From assembly GCA_900550395.1 (NCBI GenBank), contig URSD01000021.1:1-44270 (forward strand): 44,270 bases of DNA, in the 5' to 3' direction. Below, piece after piece: positions 16,869 through 25,082 of the stretch. The number at the start of each line of letters is the position of its first letter. The first letter of the stretch is position 1. Below the pieces are notes generated by a model. It saw nothing but the letters and a program-made list of their open reading frames with translations, did no database searches and was not told the DNA's origin. Both the position numbers and the translations under genes were made by a program. Origin of the DNA: an uncultured Porphyromonadaceae bacterium (GTDB taxonomy: Bacteria > Bacteroidota > Bacteroidia > Bacteroidales > Muribaculaceae).

Positions 16869-17570
16869 CTACAGCCTGTCGGCGAGGAGCCACCATGCAA
16901 AGCGCCAGTAATGAATTTTCCGCTTAATACGCTTGGGGTCATGGATTACCTGAAAGAGCGATTCAAGATGATGGTCGGTCCACCATTTTCCGGCCCTGAG
17001 ATTTCGTCCCGTGAACACATCGAAACTGCCTCCGAGTCCCTGATATATTGCCTCAGGGTGTCGTTTCTGCATTTCGGCCATCAGCAGCTCCTGACGGGGA
17101 GAGCCCATGGCTACGAATACAACATCGGGGCGTTTCTCGGCAATGTCGGCAAGAAGTGCCTCCTTTTCTTTCTGATCGTTAATGAAGCCGTTGCGGCGTC
17201 CGGCTATGTGTATGTCCGGGTACTTCTCCTGCAACTTGGCAACCACCTCCTTATTGACATCCTCAGTAGCGCCAACAATATAAAATGACTTCTCAGAATG
17301 AAAACGGTCTATAATCATCAGCCACAAGTCGCATCCGGCAACTTTGCATGCCTGCGGATAGCCTTTCTTCCGCAAGGCGAACACGGGGCCGTCGCCGTCG
17401 CAGTATCCGATGTTCCGGTTGATTATCTCTCGCGTCTCATCAGTGGCGTGCATCACTTTTTCGGCATTTATCGCAACAAGTATGCCTTTGCGGCTGTCGG
17501 CGAAATCGATAATCTCGTCGGCACTCCTGAAAGGATAAACATTCACACCCCTAAGACTGATTGTTTTCAT
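16869..17570 (-). CDS. WecG/TagA/CpsF family glycosyltransferase
   Basis: 233 residues, the standard size. Family hallmarks in order: VAINAEKVMHA with the acceptor-site region, then YCDGDGPVFALRKKG containing the conserved Asp, GCDLW, FYIVGATEDV, NGFIND, and VFVAMGSPRQELLM, with QGLGGSFDVFTGRNLRAGKWW and a basic C-terminal tail that associates with the membrane. These GT26 enzymes add a ManNAc-type sugar to a lipid-linked acceptor. The donor here is not predictable. It is a lone gene, divergent from the PBP1A gene; no polysaccharide locus is adjacent. Confidence 0.9.
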   Translation of the reverse strand: MKTISLRGVNVYPFRSADEIIDFADSRKGILVAINAEKVMHATDETREIINRNIGYCDGDGPVFALRKKGYPQACKVAGCDLWLMIIDRFHSEKSFYIVGATEDVNKEVVAKLQEKYPDIHIAGRRNGFINDQKEKEALLADIAEKRPDVVFVAMGSPRQELLMAEMQKRHPEAIYQGLGGSFDVFTGRNLRAGKWWTDHHLESLFQVIHDPKRIKRKIHYWRFAWWLLADRL

Positions 17571-17745
17571 TATCTGACTAAAACTTAGTGTTTAAAGACT
17601 TTTATTCGACACTTGCAGGCTAAGGTTCAGAGGGTAGATTCATAAAAACAACGGCTATGCCTACGGTTTATTGCCTCGCGCCGGCAACTTTCTCTCATTG
17701 ACGACAACTCTTGCCTATCCATTGTATTCGCGCCTGCTCGGGCAG
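17571..17745. other. Intergenic gap between glycosyltransferase and PBP1A
   Basis: This divergent gap has no supported gene; a minus-strand frame through it (17627-18130) is a shadow of the PBP1A gene. A small inverted repeat ACTAA-aac-TTAGT lies at 17577-17589 directly upstream of the glycosyltransferase ATG. A minus-strand TAAGTTTT near it is one base off the -7 consensus and may be that gene's promoter. Confidence 0.35.
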
Positions 17746-17776
17746 TTGCAAGTGTGGAATATGTTTTGTAACTTTG
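17746..17776 (+). promoter_or_regulatory. Promoter of the PBP1A gene: -33 TTG and -7 TAACTTTG
   Basis: TTG at 17746-17748 and TAACTTTG at 17769-17776 are separated by 20 bases, the classical Bacteroidetes primary-sigma layout and the best promoter in the window. ATG 17795 lies 18 bases after the -7 box. Confidence 0.7.
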
Positions 17777-17794
17777 CCCGATAAAATTGTATAT

Positions 17795-20176
17795 ATGGAA
17801 AAGGAAAATTCCACGCCGGCGGCACAACCTCGCCGAGAACGGACCTCCCGCATAATTCGCCTGCTCTGGATTGGCTTCATCATCTTCATAAGCGCCATAA
17901 CTCTGTTCTTCATTCTCATCTACAACGGCGTCATAGGCTACATGCCTCCGGTAGAGGAGCTTAAAAACCCCCAGGACAGATTCGCGTCGGTCATTTACAG
18001 CGCCGACGGCAAAGAGATGGGACGCTACTTCCGAGGCACCGGCAACCGTGTGTACGCCGACTTCGACGAAATATCGCCGAACATGGTCAACGCCCTTATC
18101 GCCACCGAGGATGTTCGTTTCGTCAACCACTCCGGCATCGACGTGAAAGCAATCAGCCGCGCGATTTTCAAAACGATACTACTGGGGCAGAAAAGCGCCG
18201 GAGGTGGTTCTACCATCACCCAGCAGCTCGCCAAACAGCTGTACACACCGCCAAGCTCCGGCTTTATCAGCCGCGCCATGCAGAAGCCTATCGAGTGGAT
18301 GATTGCCATCAAGCTCGAGCGTTTCTACAGCAAAGAAGAGATCATCAAGATGTATCTCAACCAGTTTGATTTCCTTTACAACGCGGTAGGCATCAAGAGC
18401 GCGGCAAAGGTGTATTTCAACACCACCCCCGACAACCTCGACATACATCAGGCTGCCCTGTTGGTGGGAATGGTTAAAAACCCGTCGTATTTCAACCCGG
18501 TGCGCCATCCGCAGCGGGCGTTGGACCGCCGCAATGTCGTGCTTGAACAAATGTGCAAAGCCGGATATATTTCGCGCGAGCAGCTCGATTCGCTGACTGC
18601 TCTCCCTCTTGGTCTCGACTTCCACCGTATCGACCATAAGGAAGGACTCGCCCCATACTTCCGCGAAGAACTGAGGCGCATTCTCACGGCTCATAAGCCC
18701 CGACGCGAGGACTACGCATCGTGGGAAGGTCAGAAGTATGTTGACGACAGCATAGCCTGGGCCACAAATCCGCTGTTTGGCTGGATAGACAAGAATCCCA
18801 AGGCAGACGGATCTCATTACGACATATATTCCGACGGCCTGCGCATCTACACCACTATAGATTCCAGGATGCAGAAATATGCCGAAGAGGCCGTGAACGA
18901 GCACATGCGCAGCCTGCAGAAAGCGTTCTTCCGCGAAAAGAAAGGTTCTGCCACAGCGCCCTACACCTCGCGCCAGGACGAGCTGTCCACGACAATGCGT
19001 CAGAAACTCATAAGCAACGCCGTCCGCCAGAGCGAGCGCAGGCGTGTAGCCAAGCTCTGCGGTAAGAGCGATGCTGAAATCACAGCCGAATTCAATACGC
19101 CGGTAGAAATGACTGTTTTCAGTTATGAAGGTCCCATAGATACAGTCATGACACCTCTCGACTCAATACTTTACACCAAGAGTTTCCTGCGCACCGGCTT
19201 TATGTCCATGGACCCGGGAAACGGTCATGTGAAAGCATATGTGGGAGGTCCTGACTTCCGATTCTTCCAGTACGACATGGTATCTACGGGCCGACGACAG
19301 ATAGGCTCCACCATCAAGCCGTTCCTCTACACATATGCCATGGAATCGGGATTCACGCCATGCAGCCATCTTCTTAATGAACAGCCTACATTCACCGACG
19401 AAAGCGGACGCCTGTGGTCGCCACGAAATTCGGGCCATTCGCGTATAGGCGAGGAAGTGGACTTGCGCTGGGCGTTGACTAACTCCAACAACTGGATTTC
19501 AGCCCGGCTTATGGCACAGCTCAGCCCCGCCGAACTGGTGAAGCGCATGCATTCCTACGGAATCACCAATAGCCTGCCGGCTGTATTGTCGCTCTGCCTT
19601 GGCCCATGCGAGGTCTCTGTAAAGGAAATGGTTACGGCATATAGTGCTTTCGCCAACAACGGCATGCGCACCGACCCCATGTTCGTAACAGCCATAGCCG
19701 ATAATAACGGCAACATCATCAGCGAATTCACGCCTGTCCAGACAGAGGTTATAACCGACACCGGGTACTGGCGCATATTAAGCATTTTGCTGAACGTGGT
19801 AGACAGCGGCACCGGCAACCGACTGCGCCGCGCCCCTTACAACCTGACCGCACAGATGGGCGGCAAGACAGGAACGACCAACTTCAACGCCGACGGCTGG
19901 TTCATGGGCTTTACGCCCGAGCTCGTCAGCGGTGTGTGGGTAGGCGGAGAAGAACGCTACATCCATTTCAACTCAATGGCCGAAGGTCAGGGCGCAAGCA
20001 TGGCACTCCCCATTTACGGCAAGTACATCAGCCGGGTATATGCCGATCCATCGCTGAATTACAGTCAGGACACACGTTTCAAGTTCCCGGCAACGGTTGA
20101 CCTCTGTGGCGGCGAACTGATGGGCGACGAGATTCCGGAAACAGCCGAGGAAGCCATCGAGGGAGTATTCGACTAA
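17795..20176 (+). CDS. Penicillin-binding protein 1A (bifunctional transglycosylase/transpeptidase)
   Basis: Start ATG 17795 (MEKENSTPAA) gives 793 residues; the longer frame from 17711 crosses the promoter. A short cytoplasmic tail (1-22) is followed by a membrane anchor (about 23-47). The GT51 transglycosylase domain has catalytic Glu near 105 (ATEDVRFVNHSGID) and GGSTITQQLAKQLY. The transpeptidase domain has SxxK at about 505 (STIKPF), SNN (in LTNSNNWIS) and KTG at about 691 (GGKTGTTN). It polymerises and crosslinks peptidoglycan at the outer face of the inner membrane. Confidence 0.94.
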   Translation: MEKENSTPAAQPRRERTSRIIRLLWIGFIIFISAITLFFILIYNGVIGYMPPVEELKNPQDRFASVIYSADGKEMGRYFRGTGNRVYADFDEISPNMVNALIATEDVRFVNHSGIDVKAISRAIFKTILLGQKSAGGGSTITQQLAKQLYTPPSSGFISRAMQKPIEWMIAIKLERFYSKEEIIKMYLNQFDFLYNAVGIKSAAKVYFNTTPDNLDIHQAALLVGMVKNPSYFNPVRHPQRALDRRNVVLEQMCKAGYISREQLDSLTALPLGLDFHRIDHKEGLAPYFREELRRILTAHKPRREDYASWEGQKYVDDSIAWATNPLFGWIDKNPKADGSHYDIYSDGLRIYTTIDSRMQKYAEEAVNEHMRSLQKAFFREKKGSATAPYTSRQDELSTTMRQKLISNAVRQSERRRVAKLCGKSDAEITAEFNTPVEMTVFSYEGPIDTVMTPLDSILYTKSFLRTGFMSMDPGNGHVKAYVGGPDFRFFQYDMVSTGRRQIGSTIKPFLYTYAMESGFTPCSHLLNEQPTFTDESGRLWSPRNSGHSRIGEEVDLRWALTNSNNWISARLMAQLSPAELVKRMHSYGITNSLPAVLSLCLGPCEVSVKEMVTAYSAFANNGMRTDPMFVTAIADNNGNIISEFTPVQTEVITDTGYWRILSILLNVVDSGTGNRLRRAPYNLTAQMGGKTGTTNFNADGWFMGFTPELVSGVWVGGEERYIHFNSMAEGQGASMALPIYGKYISRVYADPSLNYSQDTRFKFPATVDLCGGELMGDEIPETAEEAIEGVFD

Positions 20177-20229
20177 GTTTGGCTCAAATGTTTTTCAGCA
20201 CAAAATCGGGTCAGTTTCAATAATTTTAC

Positions 20230-20237
20230 TAAATTTG
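20230..20237 (+). promoter_or_regulatory. -7 promoter box (TAAATTTG) for the methylmalonyl-CoA decarboxylase operon
   Basis: An exact TAnnTTTG match 78 bases before ATG 20316, leaving a leader of about 70 bases. No -33 TTG at the right distance. Confidence 0.55.
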
Positions 20238-20315
20238 CACGATAATTGGCGACCGTAGCAGGCCGTTCAAACATAACAATCAACCGGAAAAATACATTTC
20301 TTAAACCTATTTATT

Positions 20316-20735
20316 ATGGAAATTTCCCATATCGAACACATCGGCATTGCCGTTCCGTCGCTCGACGAGGCAATCCCCTTCTACGAGAACATGCTCGGCT
20401 TCAAGTGCTTCGCCATCGAAGAAGTACCTGACCAGAAAGTACGCACCGCGTTCTTCAAGGTCGGTCAGACCAAGATTGAGCTTCTGGAAGGCACCGCCGA
20501 AGACAGCGCCATCTCCAAGTTCATCGCCAACAACGGCGGCCGCGGCGGCATCCAGCATGTAGCCTTCGCAGTGGAAGACGGTGTTGCCAACGCCCTGGGC
20601 GAACTCGAGAGCAAAGGCTGCCGTCTCATCGACAAGGCTCCCCGCAAGGGCGCCGAAGGCCTCAACATAGCTTTCGTTCACCCCAAAAGCAGCATAGGCA
20701 CCCTCGTGGAGCTGTGCGAAGATCCGAACAAATAA
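20316..20735 (+). CDS. mce: Methylmalonyl-CoA epimerase
   Basis: 139 residues of the glyoxalase/VOC fold, the normal epimerase length. Metal ligands fit His8 (IEHIGIAV), His in GGIQHVAFAV and Glu in GTLVELCE near the C-terminus. The enzyme interconverts (R)- and (S)-methylmalonyl-CoA, linking methylmalonyl-CoA mutase to the decarboxylase encoded next. First gene of the five-gene operon. Confidence 0.95.
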   Translation: MEISHIEHIGIAVPSLDEAIPFYENMLGFKCFAIEEVPDQKVRTAFFKVGQTKIELLEGTAEDSAISKFIANNGGRGGIQHVAFAVEDGVANALGELESKGCRLIDKAPRKGAEGLNIAFVHPKSSIGTLVELCEDPNK

Positions 20736-20742
20736 TGTCTCC

Positions 20743-20764
20743 GGCGGCTCACTCCTGGGCCGCC
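20743..20764 (+). other. Intercistronic stem-loop between mce and the carboxyltransferase gene
   Basis: GGCGGC (20743-20748) and GCCGCC (20759-20764) can pair around a 10-base loop. No T-tract follows, so it is not a standard terminator; it may stabilise or process the mRNA or set the ratio of epimerase to decarboxylase. Confidence 0.35.
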
Positions 20765-20794
20765 ATCTCACACTAATAAAGAATTACAGAAGTA

Positions 20795-22348
20795 ATGAGC
20801 AATCAGCTTGAAAAAGTACAAGAGCTCATAGAGCTCCGTGCCCAGGCCCGCCTCGGCGGCGGCGAAAAAGCCATCGAAAAGCAGCATGAACGCGGCAAAT
20901 ACACAGCCCGCGAACGCATCGCGCAGTTGCTGGACGAAGGCTCGTTTGAGGAGCTCGACATGTTTGTGCGCCATCGCTGCACGAACTTCGGCCAGGAAAA
21001 GAAATCGTTCCTCGGCGACGGCGTAGTCACCGGTTACGGCACAATCGAGGGCCGTCTTGTTTACGTCTTCGCACAGGACTTCACAGTATTCGGCGGTTCA
21101 CTCTCCGAGACCATGGCGCTGAAGATCTGCAAAGTAATGGATATGGCCATGAAGATGGGCACTCCCGTCATCGGCCTTAACGACTCCGGCGGTGCCCGCA
21201 TCCAGGAAGGCATCAATGCACTCGCAGGCTACGCAGAGATATTCCAGCGCAACATCATGGCCAGCGGTGTCATTCCCCAGATCAGCGCTATCCTCGGCCC
21301 CTGCGCCGGCGGTGCCGTCTACTCCCCTGCCCTGACCGACTTCACCATCATGGCTAAGGGCATCAGTTACATGTTCCTTACCGGTCCTAAGGTTGTGAAG
21401 ACCGTAACCGGCGAGGATGTGACTCAGGATGCACTCGGCGGTGCCGAGGTACATGCAGCCAAAAGCGGTGTGGCACATTTCGCCGCCGAAGACGGCGAGG
21501 ACGCCCTGCGCATCATCCGCAAGCTCTTCAGTTTCATTCCGCAGAACAACCTCGAAGAGCCGCCGCTGGTTCCCTGCACCGATCCCATCGACCGTCTCGA
21601 GGACTCGCTGAACGAAATCATCCCCGACTCTGCCAACCGTCCTTACGACATGTACGAGGTAATCGGCGCCATCATCGACAACGGCGAATTCCTCGAAGTG
21701 CAGCGCGATTATGCCAAGAACCTCATCGTGGGCTTCGCCCGCTTCAACGGTCAGGCTGTCGGCATCGTTGCCAACCAGCCCAAGTACCTCGCAGGCGTGC
21801 TCGACAGCAACGCATCGCGCAAGGGTGCACGCTTCGTCCGTTTCTGCGACGCCTTCAATATTCCTCTGGTTACTCTCGTCGATGTGCCCGGATTCCTGCC
21901 CGGTACCGGCCAGGAGTACAACGGCGTGATACTGCACGGCGCCAAACTGCTCTACGCATACGGCGAAGCCACTGTGCCCAAAGTAACCGTGACACTGCGC
22001 AAGAGCTACGGCGGCAGCCACATCGTCATGAGCTGCAAGCAGCTGCGCGGCGACATGAACTACGCATGGCCTACGGCCGAAATCGCCGTTATGGGCGGTG
22101 CCGGCGCTGTGGAGGTGCTGTATGCCAAGGAGGCCAAGGCATCGGACGATCCCAAGAAGGTTCTCGCCGAGAAGGAGGCTGAGTACAACAAGCTCTTCTG
22201 CAACCCCTACAATGCTGCACGCTACGGATACATCGACGATGTAATCGAACCGCGCAACACCCGCTTCCGCGTAATCCGTGCCCTGCAGCAGCTTGCCACC
22301 AAGAAGGTGACCAATCCCGCCAAGAAGCATGGCAACATACCTCTGTAA
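20795..22348 (+). CDS. mmdA: Methylmalonyl-CoA decarboxylase alpha subunit (acyl-CoA carboxyltransferase)
   Basis: 517 residues, typical for the MmdA/PccB carboxyltransferase family. N-terminal half: YTARERIAQLLDEGSFEELD, the oxyanion-hole loop NDSGGARIQEGINALAGYAEIF, and GPCAGGAVYSPALTDF. C-terminal half: VGFARFNGQAVGIVANQP, LVDVPGFLPGTGQEYNGVILHGAKLLYAYGEATVPKVTV and MSCKQLRGDMNYAWPTAEIAVMGGAGAVEV. It transfers the carboxyl group of methylmalonyl-CoA to biotin on the carrier protein, giving propionyl-CoA. A PccB role is excluded by the adjacent OadB-type pump and lack of biotin carboxylase. Confidence 0.93.
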   Translation: MSNQLEKVQELIELRAQARLGGGEKAIEKQHERGKYTARERIAQLLDEGSFEELDMFVRHRCTNFGQEKKSFLGDGVVTGYGTIEGRLVYVFAQDFTVFGGSLSETMALKICKVMDMAMKMGTPVIGLNDSGGARIQEGINALAGYAEIFQRNIMASGVIPQISAILGPCAGGAVYSPALTDFTIMAKGISYMFLTGPKVVKTVTGEDVTQDALGGAEVHAAKSGVAHFAAEDGEDALRIIRKLFSFIPQNNLEEPPLVPCTDPIDRLEDSLNEIIPDSANRPYDMYEVIGAIIDNGEFLEVQRDYAKNLIVGFARFNGQAVGIVANQPKYLAGVLDSNASRKGARFVRFCDAFNIPLVTLVDVPGFLPGTGQEYNGVILHGAKLLYAYGEATVPKVTVTLRKSYGGSHIVMSCKQLRGDMNYAWPTAEIAVMGGAGAVEVLYAKEAKASDDPKKVLAEKEAEYNKLFCNPYNAARYGYIDDVIEPRNTRFRVIRALQQLATKKVTNPAKKHGNIPL

Positions 22349-22354
22349 GCCATT

Positions 22355-23275
22355 ATGAAAAAAAGAATAATAATAGCAGCAATCGCCCTCGCCGCCGGCA
22401 CATCGCTTATCTCGGCACAAAGCCGCAAAGCAGTGCGCCTCAACGAGGTGATGGTTGAGAATTCCTCAAGCATCGTCGACGATTACGGCGAGCATCACGG
22501 TTGGATAGAACTGTTCAACGCCAACTTCGCTCCCGTCGAAATCTCGAGCATGTTTTTGACAAACGACTCCACGCAGCCGCGCAAGTATCCCGTGCCGCTG
22601 GGCGACGTAAACACTCGCATCCACAAACGCCAGCATGTGGTGTTCTTCACCGACGGAGAGCCGGAAAAAGGAACTTTCCACACCAATTTCACGCTCACTC
22701 CGGGCCAGGACAACTGGGTTGGCCTCTACGATGCGGACGGCTCGCTTATCGATGCCATTGTCATTCCCGCTTCCGTCGGCACTGACCAGACGTACGCCCG
22801 TGCTACGGACGGAGATGGGGCATGGGCTGTCCGTAACGGTCAGGGGTCGCTCTACATCACGCCCTCCAGCGCCAATGTAATCAAGGACGGCAAGGACAGA
22901 GTCAAGATGTTTGCCGAGATAGACGAGAACGGCTTCGGCATGTCTATCATGGCTATGGCGGTTGTGTTCTCCGCACTGCTTGTGTTGTGCCTGTGCTTCT
23001 ACGGCATCGGTGCCATAAACAAGCGCCTCGCCCGGACAAAGAAAATCGTCAGTGCCGGAGCCGACCACAATGACAAGGGTGTACGCGCAACGACCGCACA
23101 CGACAGCGGCGAGGAAATCGCAGCTATCGTAATGGCCCTGCACGAGCACTTCAATGCCCACGACGCAGAAAACACAATCCTGACAATCAACAAAGTGAAA
23201 CGCGCCTATTCGCCCTGGAGCTCGAAGATCTACGGACTGCGTGAGCTCCCCGCATTCCAGGGTCATCGCAAATAA
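22355..23275 (+). CDS. OadG-family decarboxylase subunit with N-terminal lamin-tail domain
   Basis: 306 residues. A signal-like segment (1-21) precedes a lamin-tail/LTD-like beta-sandwich at about 24-172: LNEVMVEN, HGWIELFN, VEISSMFLTND, FHTNFTLTPGQDNWVGLYD and the SLYITPSSAN end. A single membrane helix at about 196-220 (MSIMAMAVVFSALLVLCLCF) is followed by an OadG-like cytoplasmic tail (221-306). In ordinary decarboxylases OadG is a roughly 80-residue one-helix anchor. Here that anchor carries a large periplasmic domain. It lies 6 bases after mmdA. The OadG assignment rests on topology and position; the LTD on its motifs. Confidence 0.82.
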   Translation: MKKRIIIAAIALAAGTSLISAQSRKAVRLNEVMVENSSSIVDDYGEHHGWIELFNANFAPVEISSMFLTNDSTQPRKYPVPLGDVNTRIHKRQHVVFFTDGEPEKGTFHTNFTLTPGQDNWVGLYDADGSLIDAIVIPASVGTDQTYARATDGDGAWAVRNGQGSLYITPSSANVIKDGKDRVKMFAEIDENGFGMSIMAMAVVFSALLVLCLCFYGIGAINKRLARTKKIVSAGADHNDKGVRATTAHDSGEEIAAIVMALHEHFNAHDAENTILTINKVKRAYSPWSSKIYGLRELPAFQGHRK

Positions 23276-23314
23276 TGCACTCTCAACCACCAAACCCGTT
23301 ATCAATACAGAACA

Positions 23315-23752
23315 ATGAAAGAATACAAATATAAAATCAACGGCAACACCTACAAAGTAGGCGTCGGCGATCTCAACGACAACGTCGTTGAAGTGGAAGT
23401 GAACGGCGTACCCTACAAAGTGGAAATGGAGAAGGAGAAGGCCGCTGCCGTCAAGGTTGTCAGCACTCCCCGTGCTGCGGCCGCACCCCGTACTGCCACC
23501 GGCGAGAAAGTGATAGCCAAGGCCGCGAGCAATCTCGGCGGCGAGAGTGTGAAGTCGCCTCTGCCCGGCGTTGTGCTCAGCATCCCGGTAAAGGTCGGCG
23601 ACTCCGTGAAGGCAGCCGACACCGTCCTCGTGCTTGAAGCCATGAAGATGGAAAATGCCATACATGCCGGACGCGACGGACGCGTGGCCTCCATCAATGT
23701 CAACGCCGGCGACTCCGTGCTTGAGGGTGCCGTGCTCCTTACCATTGAATAA
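23315..23752 (+). CDS. mmdC: Biotin carboxyl carrier subunit of methylmalonyl-CoA decarboxylase
   Basis: 145 residues. The C-terminal biotinyl domain (about 77-145) has the biotinylation motif EAMKMEN with target Lys111 and the mirrored strand VNAGDSVLEG. The N-terminal 40 residues form a small beta domain (YKYKINGNTYKVGVGDLNDN) like that of OadA-type carriers, joined by an Ala/Pro-rich linker (46-66). It shuttles CO2 from MmdA to the membrane subunit MmdB. Confidence 0.94.
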   Translation: MKEYKYKINGNTYKVGVGDLNDNVVEVEVNGVPYKVEMEKEKAAAVKVVSTPRAAAAPRTATGEKVIAKAASNLGGESVKSPLPGVVLSIPVKVGDSVKAADTVLVLEAMKMENAIHAGRDGRVASINVNAGDSVLEGAVLLTIE

Positions 23753-23763
23753 ACCGTGTGATT

Positions 23764-24921
23764 ATGTCATTCGGCGATTTTCTGCTCAATAACCTCCGTC
23801 AGTTCTGGGAACTGACAGGTTTTGCCAATGCCGAGTTCGGCAACTTCGTCATGCTGGCCGTAGGCCTCTTCTTCATATGGCTTGCCATCAAGAAGAACTT
23901 CGAGCCCATGCTGCTGGTGCCAATCGGTTTCGGCATATTGGTAGGCAACGTTCCTTTCAATACCACCGCAGGTCTTGAGGTAGGTATCTACGAGGAAGGA
24001 TCGGTGCTCAACATCCTCTACAACGGCGTTTCGGCCGGATGGTATCCGCCGCTGATATTCCTCGGCATCGGTGCCATGACCGATTTCTCGGCCCTGATTG
24101 CCAATCCCAAGCTGATGCTCATCGGTGCTGCCGCACAGTTCGGTATCTTCGGTGCCTACATGGTAGCCCTGCTGCTCGGCTTCGCTCCCGACCAGGCCGG
24201 TGCCATCGCCATTATCGGCGGCGCCGACGGCCCCACGGCCATCTTCCTGTCGTCAAAGCTGGCCCCGAACCTCATGGGTGCCATTGCCGTGTCGGCCTAC
24301 AGCTATATGGCTCTTGTGCCCGTGATCCAGCCGCCTATCATGCGCCTGCTCACGACAAAAAAGGAACGCCTTATACGCATGAAGCCCGCACGTGCCGTCA
24401 GCCAGAACGAGAAGATTATCTTCCCCATCGTAGGCATGTTGCTCACCTGCTTCGTTGTTCCTTCGGGCCTTCCCCTGCTGGGCATGCTCTTCTTCGGCAA
24501 CCTGCTGCGTGAATGCGGCGTCACTACCCGTCTGGCCAAGACTGCCAGCAATGCGCTCACCGACATAGTGACCATCCTGCTCGGCCTCACAGTGGGCGCA
24601 TCCACCCAGGCATCGCAGTTCCTGACACCCCAGACCATCTTCATCTTCTTCCTGGGCTTCATGGCATTCATCATTGCCTCGGCCAGCGGCGTACTGTTCG
24701 TCAAGCTGTTCAACCTCGTGCTCCCGAAGAACAAGAAGATCAATCCTCTCATCGGCAACGCCGGCGTTTCGGCAGTTCCCATGAGCGCACGTATCTCCAA
24801 CAACCTCGGTCTGGAGTACGATCCGTCGAACTATCTGCTGATGCACGCCATGGGTCCGAATGTGGCCGGCGTCATCGGTTCGGCAGTAGCAGCCGGCGTT
24901 CTGCTCGGATTCCTCTGCTGA
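23764..24921 (+). CDS. mmdB: Sodium-translocating decarboxylase beta subunit (OadB/MmdB)
   Basis: 385 residues from ATG 23764; a GTG two codons upstream is possible but less likely. About ten membrane segments. The conserved Na+-binding loop GAIAIIGGADGPTAIFLSSKLAP holds the key Asp of the family, and the C-terminal repeat has NPLIGNAGVSAVPMSARISN and HAMGPNVAGVIGSAVAAG. It decarboxylates carboxybiotin and exports Na+. It completes a four-subunit pump with the upstream genes and is closed by a terminator. Confidence 0.95.
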   Translation: MSFGDFLLNNLRQFWELTGFANAEFGNFVMLAVGLFFIWLAIKKNFEPMLLVPIGFGILVGNVPFNTTAGLEVGIYEEGSVLNILYNGVSAGWYPPLIFLGIGAMTDFSALIANPKLMLIGAAAQFGIFGAYMVALLLGFAPDQAGAIAIIGGADGPTAIFLSSKLAPNLMGAIAVSAYSYMALVPVIQPPIMRLLTTKKERLIRMKPARAVSQNEKIIFPIVGMLLTCFVVPSGLPLLGMLFFGNLLRECGVTTRLAKTASNALTDIVTILLGLTVGASTQASQFLTPQTIFIFFLGFMAFIIASASGVLFVKLFNLVLPKNKKINPLIGNAGVSAVPMSARISNNLGLEYDPSNYLLMHAMGPNVAGVIGSAVAAGVLLGFLC

Positions 24922-24939
24922 TAATTCCATCCTTATCAT

Positions 24940-24982
24940 GTAAGGCAGGTTCGCCATTTGTGGCTTACCTGCCTTACTTTTT
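24940..24982 (+). terminator. Rho-independent terminator of the decarboxylase operon
   Basis: GTAAGGCAGGT (24940-24950) and ACCTGCCTTAC (24967-24977) are perfect 11-bp complements around a 16-base loop, followed by five T (24978-24982). It lies 18 bases after the mmdB stop. It is the clearest terminator in the window. Confidence 0.92.
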
Positions 24983-25027
24983 GCCTTAAAAAATTAAAAA
25001 ACAAAGGGCTGACAGCGAAAAAATAAT

Positions 25028-25035
25028 TATCTTTG
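25028..25035 (+). promoter_or_regulatory. -7 promoter box (TATCTTTG) for the SurA-like/OstA-like pair
   Basis: An exact TAnnTTTG match 47 bases before ATG 25083. The leader contains a small hairpin, GCGCC-CGA-GGCGC, at 25057-25069. Confidence 0.55.
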
Positions 25036-25082
25036 CAAAGATATATCAACATAATAGCGCCCGAGGCGCGTACAAGCAACAT

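Noticed and set aside
21098..22420. Long minus-strand frame (440 codons) opposite mmdA
   Set aside because: mmdA is a highly conserved carboxyltransferase; the antisense frame shows no domain and has no promoter or spacing of its own.
20795..23752. Propionyl-CoA or acetyl-CoA carboxylase
   Set aside because: No biotin carboxylase gene is present, and an OadB-type sodium pump and OadG-type anchor complete a decarboxylase instead.
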